A stretch of DNA of 12,329 nucleotides from JAAXXJ01 sp964412455. Lineage in GTDB: Bacteria; Nitrospirota; UBA9217. Position 1 is the first letter of the stretch, and every line of letters starts with the position of its first letter. Of this stretch, positions 9,410 through 12,329 are shown piece by piece. The stretch covers positions 1-12,329 of the forward strand of contig CAYPOT010000105.1 of the NCBI GenBank assembly GCA_964412455.1, in the 5' to 3' direction. A program made the translations under genes and the position numbers. The notes under the pieces were generated by a model. That model saw only the letters and a list, made by a program, of their open reading frames with translations, was not told the DNA's origin and searched no databases.

Positions 9410-11404
9410 TCACAGAAAATAATCAAAATCCGTCTCGCGCTTCAGTTTCTTCCGCACGCTGAATATGTTCCCCGGCATGATTTGGGGGTTGATCTCCACG
9501 AAGTTCCTCCCCCCCTCCCAGATGTACTTGTCGTCTCCAATGAGATCGTGGACCAGGTAGGGCTGGCGCTCGCCCAGGCCCAGTTCCTTCACCGGGACCG
9601 TCACCCACCCGGACTGCGTGTGAAAGGGATCGAGGTTCACCACGACGATGAGGCTGTTCTCGCCGTCCTCCGTGGATTTGCCGTAGCAGAGCAGGTTGTC
9701 GTTGTCGGTCTCGTAGAACTCAAGGTTCCAGGTGGTCTGGAGCGCTTTGTTCTCCCGCCGGATGCGGTTGATGCGCGTGATGATCTCGCGCAGGCTTTTG
9801 GGGTCATCGAGGTCCCACTTCTTGAGCTCGTACTTCTCGGAATTGAGATACTCCTCCTTGCCCGGGACAGGTTCGCTCACGCAAAGTTCGAAGGCCGGGC
9901 CGTAGATACCGATGTTCGACGACAGCGTTGCCGCGAGAAGATAGCGCATGATGAACGCCGGCCTGCCGCCGTACTGGAGGTGCTCCGGCAGGATGTCCGG
10001 CGTGTTGGGCCAGAAGTTCGGCCGGTACAGGTCACGGAGGTCGCTGCGCGTCAGCTCGGTCAGGTACTCCATGAATTCCCGTTTGGTATACCGCCAGGTG
10101 AAATACGTATAGGACTGGGCGAACCCGACCTTGCCCAGCCGGGACATGATCTTGGGCCGGGTAAAGGCCTCGGCAAGGAAGAACACGTCGGGATGCTCTT
10201 TTCGAATATCACTGATCAGCCACTGCCAGAACGCGAAAGGCTTCGTATGGGGATTGTCCACGCGGAAGATGCGCACGCCTTTCGAGATCCAGAACAGTAC
10301 CACCCGCCGTATCTCCTCCCAGAGCCCCTGCCACTCTTCGGTCTCGAAATTGAGCGGATAGATGTCCTCATATTTCTTGGGAGGGTTCTCGGCGTACTGC
10401 ACCGTGTTGTCAGGCCGCCAGCGGAACCACTTCGGGTGGTCCTTCACGTAGGGATGGTCCGGCGAGCACTGGAGCGCCAGGTCAAGGGCGACATCGAGGC
10501 CCAATTCCTTCGCCTTCTTAATGAACCGTTCCAGGTCGTCCGCCGTGCCGAGGTCTGGATGCACCGCGTCGTGCCCGCCCTCGGAACCGCCGATCGCCCA
10601 GGGGCTTCCCACATCGTCGGAAGCGGCCTCGGTGGTGTTGTTCTTACCTTTTCGTTTTGTCGTTCCTATAGGATGGATGGGAGGCAGGTAGACCACGTCG
10701 AAGCCCATGCCCGCGACATAGGGCAGGAACTTCTCACAATCCTTGAACGTGCCGTGCTTCCCCTTCTCCGCCGGGACCGACCGCGGGAAGAACTCGTACC
10801 AGGTGCTGAAGAGCGCCTTGGGGATGTCCACGATCACTTCCAGTTCTTTCCCGTAGGTGACGAAAAAACTGCGGTCCGGATACCGCTCCATCAGTACGGT
10901 AAGGTCATTGCCCAGGGCAAGGGCCACCACCTCTGCCTCGCTCCTGCCCAGGGCCTTTTCGAGCTGGTCCTTGAGCAACGTGATCGCCTGCCGGGCCTTG
11001 TCGTCGGTCACGCGGCTGACCGCGTCGGAAACCATCCGCAGGCCGGTCATGAGGTCAACGCGCAGGTCCTGACCAGCCTCGTGCTTCTTTTTCAGATCAC
11101 GCTGCCAGGTCCGGAAATGGTCCACCCACCCCTCGACCGTATAGACATAGGAGCCCATCTCGGCAACCGTAAACTCGGCGCGCCACCGGTCGTTCACCCG
11201 GGGCGTCATGACGATCGAGGTCCATGCCTTGTCCACAGCGCGACGATAGAGCAGCCGGGCCGAGAGCGAGTCATGGCCGTCGGAGAACATGTCGGCCATC
11301 ACCTCGACCTTCTCGCCAACCACCCGTTTCGCCGGGAAAGCACCGCCGTCGATCTCGGGCTTCACGTTCTCGATCACGACCCGTTTTCTGCCTTCTTCTT
11401 CCAC
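9410..11404 (-). CDS. glgE: Alpha-1,4-glucan:maltose-1-phosphate maltosyltransferase (GH13_3)
   Basis: It transfers maltosyl units from alpha-maltose 1-phosphate to the non-reducing ends of alpha-1,4 glucans, releasing phosphate and extending glycogen-type polymer in the cytoplasm. The 664 residues show an N-terminal beta domain with a helical insert (about 1-190), a GH13 barrel (about 200-560) and a C-terminal beta domain. The predicted nucleophile is D383 in FRVDNPHTKP, the acid/base is E412 in FLAEAFTRP, and the stabiliser is D470 in NTPDILP. The stretch YAENPPKKYEDIYPLNF (337-353) carries N340, K343 and Y345. By eye these align with residues known to hold the donor phosphate in the Streptomyces enzyme. 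Length is normal (Streptomyces about 675, M. tuberculosis about 700). The GTG start has AAAGGAA seven to nine bases upstream. As the first gene of the cluster, with the treS-kinase fusion behind it, the assignment as GlgE rather than a generic amylase is firm. Confidence 0.97.
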   Translation of the reverse strand: MEEEGRKRVVIENVKPEIDGGAFPAKRVVGEKVEVMADMFSDGHDSLSARLLYRRAVDKAWTSIVMTPRVNDRWRAEFTVAEMGSYVYTVEGWVDHFRTWQRDLKKKHEAGQDLRVDLMTGLRMVSDAVSRVTDDKARQAITLLKDQLEKALGRSEAEVVALALGNDLTVLMERYPDRSFFVTYGKELEVIVDIPKALFSTWYEFFPRSVPAEKGKHGTFKDCEKFLPYVAGMGFDVVYLPPIHPIGTTKRKGKNNTTEAASDDVGSPWAIGGSEGGHDAVHPDLGTADDLERFIKKAKELGLDVALDLALQCSPDHPYVKDHPKWFRWRPDNTVQYAENPPKKYEDIYPLNFETEEWQGLWEEIRRVVLFWISKGVRIFRVDNPHTKPFAFWQWLISDIRKEHPDVFFLAEAFTRPKIMSRLGKVGFAQSYTYFTWRYTKREFMEYLTELTRSDLRDLYRPNFWPNTPDILPEHLQYGGRPAFIMRYLLAATLSSNIGIYGPAFELCVSEPVPGKEEYLNSEKYELKKWDLDDPKSLREIITRINRIRRENKALQTTWNLEFYETDNDNLLCYGKSTEDGENSLIVVVNLDPFHTQSGWVTVPVKELGLGERQPYLVHDLIGDDKYIWEGGRNFVEINPQIMPGNIFSVRKKLKRETDFDYFL

Positions 11405-11476
11405 CGTAAATTTCCTTTCGCAATTAGTTACTAAGGAATCACAAGCTTCTCAAAATGGGTAGAATATTTTTTATAA

Positions 11477-11482
11477 ATTATA
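11477..11482 (-). promoter_or_regulatory. Possible -10 element of the glgE promoter
   Basis: On the minus strand this is a perfect TATAAT within an AT-rich block (about 11459-11500) upstream of the glgE GTG. It would give a leader of about 65 bases. No good -35 hexamer sits at 16-18 bases, so the call rests on the -10 element and the position. Confidence 0.35.
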
Positions 11483-11539
11483 AAGGACCTGTTAATAAAG
11501 GATGATATGGCCGTATTCGAACCGTCGTTTTCCATAAAT

Positions 11540-11574
11540 TTGCACTTTGCAATTTGCAATTTGCAATTTCCAAT
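11540..11574. repeat. Heptamer tandem repeat, five units
   Basis: There are five consecutive 7-bp units: TTGCACT, TTGCAAT three times, then TTCCAAT. It lies about 135 bases upstream of glgE, beyond the possible promoter. The 7-bp period could allow slippage and length variation. Confidence 0.8.
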
Positions 11575-11794
11575 TCCGGCTCGTCCGGGTTAGGAGATCA
11601 GATCAAACAACATGCGTCCAAAGAGGAGCCCCGATCAGAGCCTGCCCTGGCACGTCTAAAGCCGGGGGTGAAGACAGGCTTCACCTGCAAAGTACCATAG
11701 GAAATCTCTTCGTAACAGGCTTTAAGAACCATTGCGCCCACAGTGTTCTGATCCAGGGAAATGCACGCGCAGGTAATGTCAATGAAATGAACAA
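11575..11794. other. Non-coding stretch with stem-loops
   Basis: No convincing gene is present. A minus-strand frame of 66 codons starting at a GTG (11798 to 11598) is open, but it has no recognisable domain and no clear ribosome-binding site. A 7-bp stem (GGTGAAG/CTTCACC) with a 5-base loop lies at 11667-11685. The stretch could be a degraded gene, a small RNA or mobile-element debris; nothing decides between them. Confidence 0.4.
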
Positions 11795-11814
11795 GCACGC
11801 CATAAATGGCGTGC
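11795..11814 (-). terminator. Perfect 8-bp hairpin, possible minus-strand terminator
   Basis: GCACGCCA and TGGCGTGC form a perfect 8-bp stem around a four-base loop. Read on the minus strand it is followed by TTGTTCATTTC, which is T-rich but not a clean run. It could end a transcript entering from the right and insulate the glg cluster. No gene feeding into it is visible. Confidence 0.35.
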
Positions 11815-12127
11815 TGCCGCTCGGGAACTGATTGATTTTATTATAACAGATGCCTCCCAAGGCTGCAACCAGCGAATCGCTTTACCCTTCTGTCCCGTAG
11901 GATCCGGCATGGCGATACCGTACTGAGTTTGTGACTGAAGAAGACGTAGCGGACAACGGACGGTGTGAGCAACGCTATCAAGAAACGCTGTATGAAATGA
12001 GCGTGTTATGCTATAGTATTGTGGCGTGAAGTACTTCCTGTACTCGTTGTGGTTTCCATCCTTCGCAACGCATAAAGTTATAAAACGTATTCGTCACTAC
12101 ATATCCAAATAAATCGCGTCGAAACCG
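11815..12127. other. Non-coding flank, no gene seen
   Basis: The base composition is less GC-rich than the cluster and no open frame of note exists. The only signal is an extended -10 on the plus strand, TGCTATAGT at 12009-12017, with no good -35. No tRNA, transposase remnant or other known element was recognised. Confidence 0.5.
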
Positions 12128-12156
12128 TTGACTTCACCTAAAATCAGGCATATATT
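12128..12156 (+). promoter_or_regulatory. Strong sigma-70-type promoter match
   Basis: TTGACT (12128-12133), a 17-base spacer and TATATT (12151-12156) each differ from consensus at one position. Transcription would start near 12163, just before the ribosome-binding site of the short frame at 12184. It is the best promoter match I found in the window and faces away from the glg cluster. Confidence 0.55.
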
Positions 12157-12183
12157 CGTCAATCATACTAAAGGTGATTTGGC

Positions 12184-12246
12184 ATGTTCATTGCTAAACT
12201 GGTAAACAACGGAAATCTGTGTTTTACTATGGGGTCTGGTTTTTAG
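12184..12246 (+). CDS. Possible 20-residue small ORF or leader peptide
   Basis: An ATG with AAGGTG seven bases upstream (12171-12176) opens a frame of 20 codons (MFIAKLVNNGNLCFTMGSGF) ending in TAG. It follows a near-consensus promoter by about 20 bases, so it looks expressible. The product is not recognised. It could be a leader peptide for a gene beyond the right edge, the stump of a longer frameshifted gene, or chance. A stem-loop at 12226-12267 overlaps its end. Confidence 0.3.
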   Translation: MFIAKLVNNGNLCFTMGSGF

Positions 12247-12267
12247 GTCTTTACTATCCCCCATAGT
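12226..12267 (+). other. Stem-loop over the end of the small ORF
   Basis: ACTATGGGG (12226-12234) pairs perfectly with CCCCATAGT (12259-12267) around a 24-base loop containing the small-ORF stop codon. TTTACTAT also occurs as a direct repeat at 12223-12230 and 12250-12257. No T-run follows, so it is not a standard terminator. An attenuator-like or recombination-related role is possible but unsupported. Confidence 0.4.
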
Positions 12268-12329
12268 CAATAACTGGTTGAACTAAGCCGCTGCGCGGCG
12301 GTGCACTTCACTCGCCTCTGAATTTTCTC

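Noticed and set aside
9308..11434. Plus-strand frame of 708 codons opposite glgE
   Set aside because: Same register effect; glgE on the other strand has all GH13 catalytic motifs.
11598..11798. Minus-strand frame of 66 codons upstream of glgE
   Set aside because: It has a GTG start inside a hairpin, no clear ribosome-binding site and no recognisable motif; too weak to call a gene.
11547..11831. Plus-strand frame of 94 codons
   Set aside because: It begins inside the heptamer tandem repeat and overlaps the opposite open frame. Nothing in it is recognisable.

Overview
This window carries a glycogen/trehalose gene cluster, all on the minus strand. In transcription order (right to left) it reads glgE, a treS-maltokinase fusion, glgB, glgC and treZ. 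Coding regions are GC-rich, nearly free of TTA, CTA and TCA codons, and use GTG starts for glgE and glgC. The gaps between genes hold palindromic and short-period repeats of the kind seen in environmental Nitrospirota, Desulfobacterota/Geobacter-like bacteria and similar genomes. I would guess a free-living bacterium of that sort, probably Gram-negative. No rRNA or other phylogenetic marker is present, so the lineage is a guess.

Layout: 1-162 is a short non-coding stretch with a 9-bp tandem repeat and a possible promoter reading out of the left edge. 163-2007 is treZ, overlapping glgC (2004-3236) by four bases. 3237-3531 is a repeat-filled gap. 3532-5514 is glgB. 5515-5833 is a gap with a MITE-like element and a 9-bp tandem repeat. 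5834-9166 is the treS-maltokinase fusion. 9167-9409 is a gap with a large inverted repeat and another dispersed repeat. 9410-11404 is glgE. 11405-12329 is an AT-richer flank with no convincing gene. It holds a possible glgE promoter, a heptamer tandem repeat, several stem-loops and, near the edge, a good plus-strand promoter-RBS-short ORF arrangement.

How the genes work together: TreS interconverts trehalose and maltose. The fused kinase makes maltose 1-phosphate, GlgE adds maltosyl units from it to alpha-1,4-glucan, and GlgB adds branches. GlgC supplies ADP-glucose, used by GlgA or GlgM enzymes that are not in the window. TreZ releases trehalose from glucan ends that TreY (also absent here) has converted to maltooligosyl-trehalose. 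Together this is the GlgE pathway plus the return arm from glycogen to trehalose. Every catalytic residue I checked is intact. The metabolic system is known; the less explained parts are the layered repeats in every gap and the non-coding right flank.
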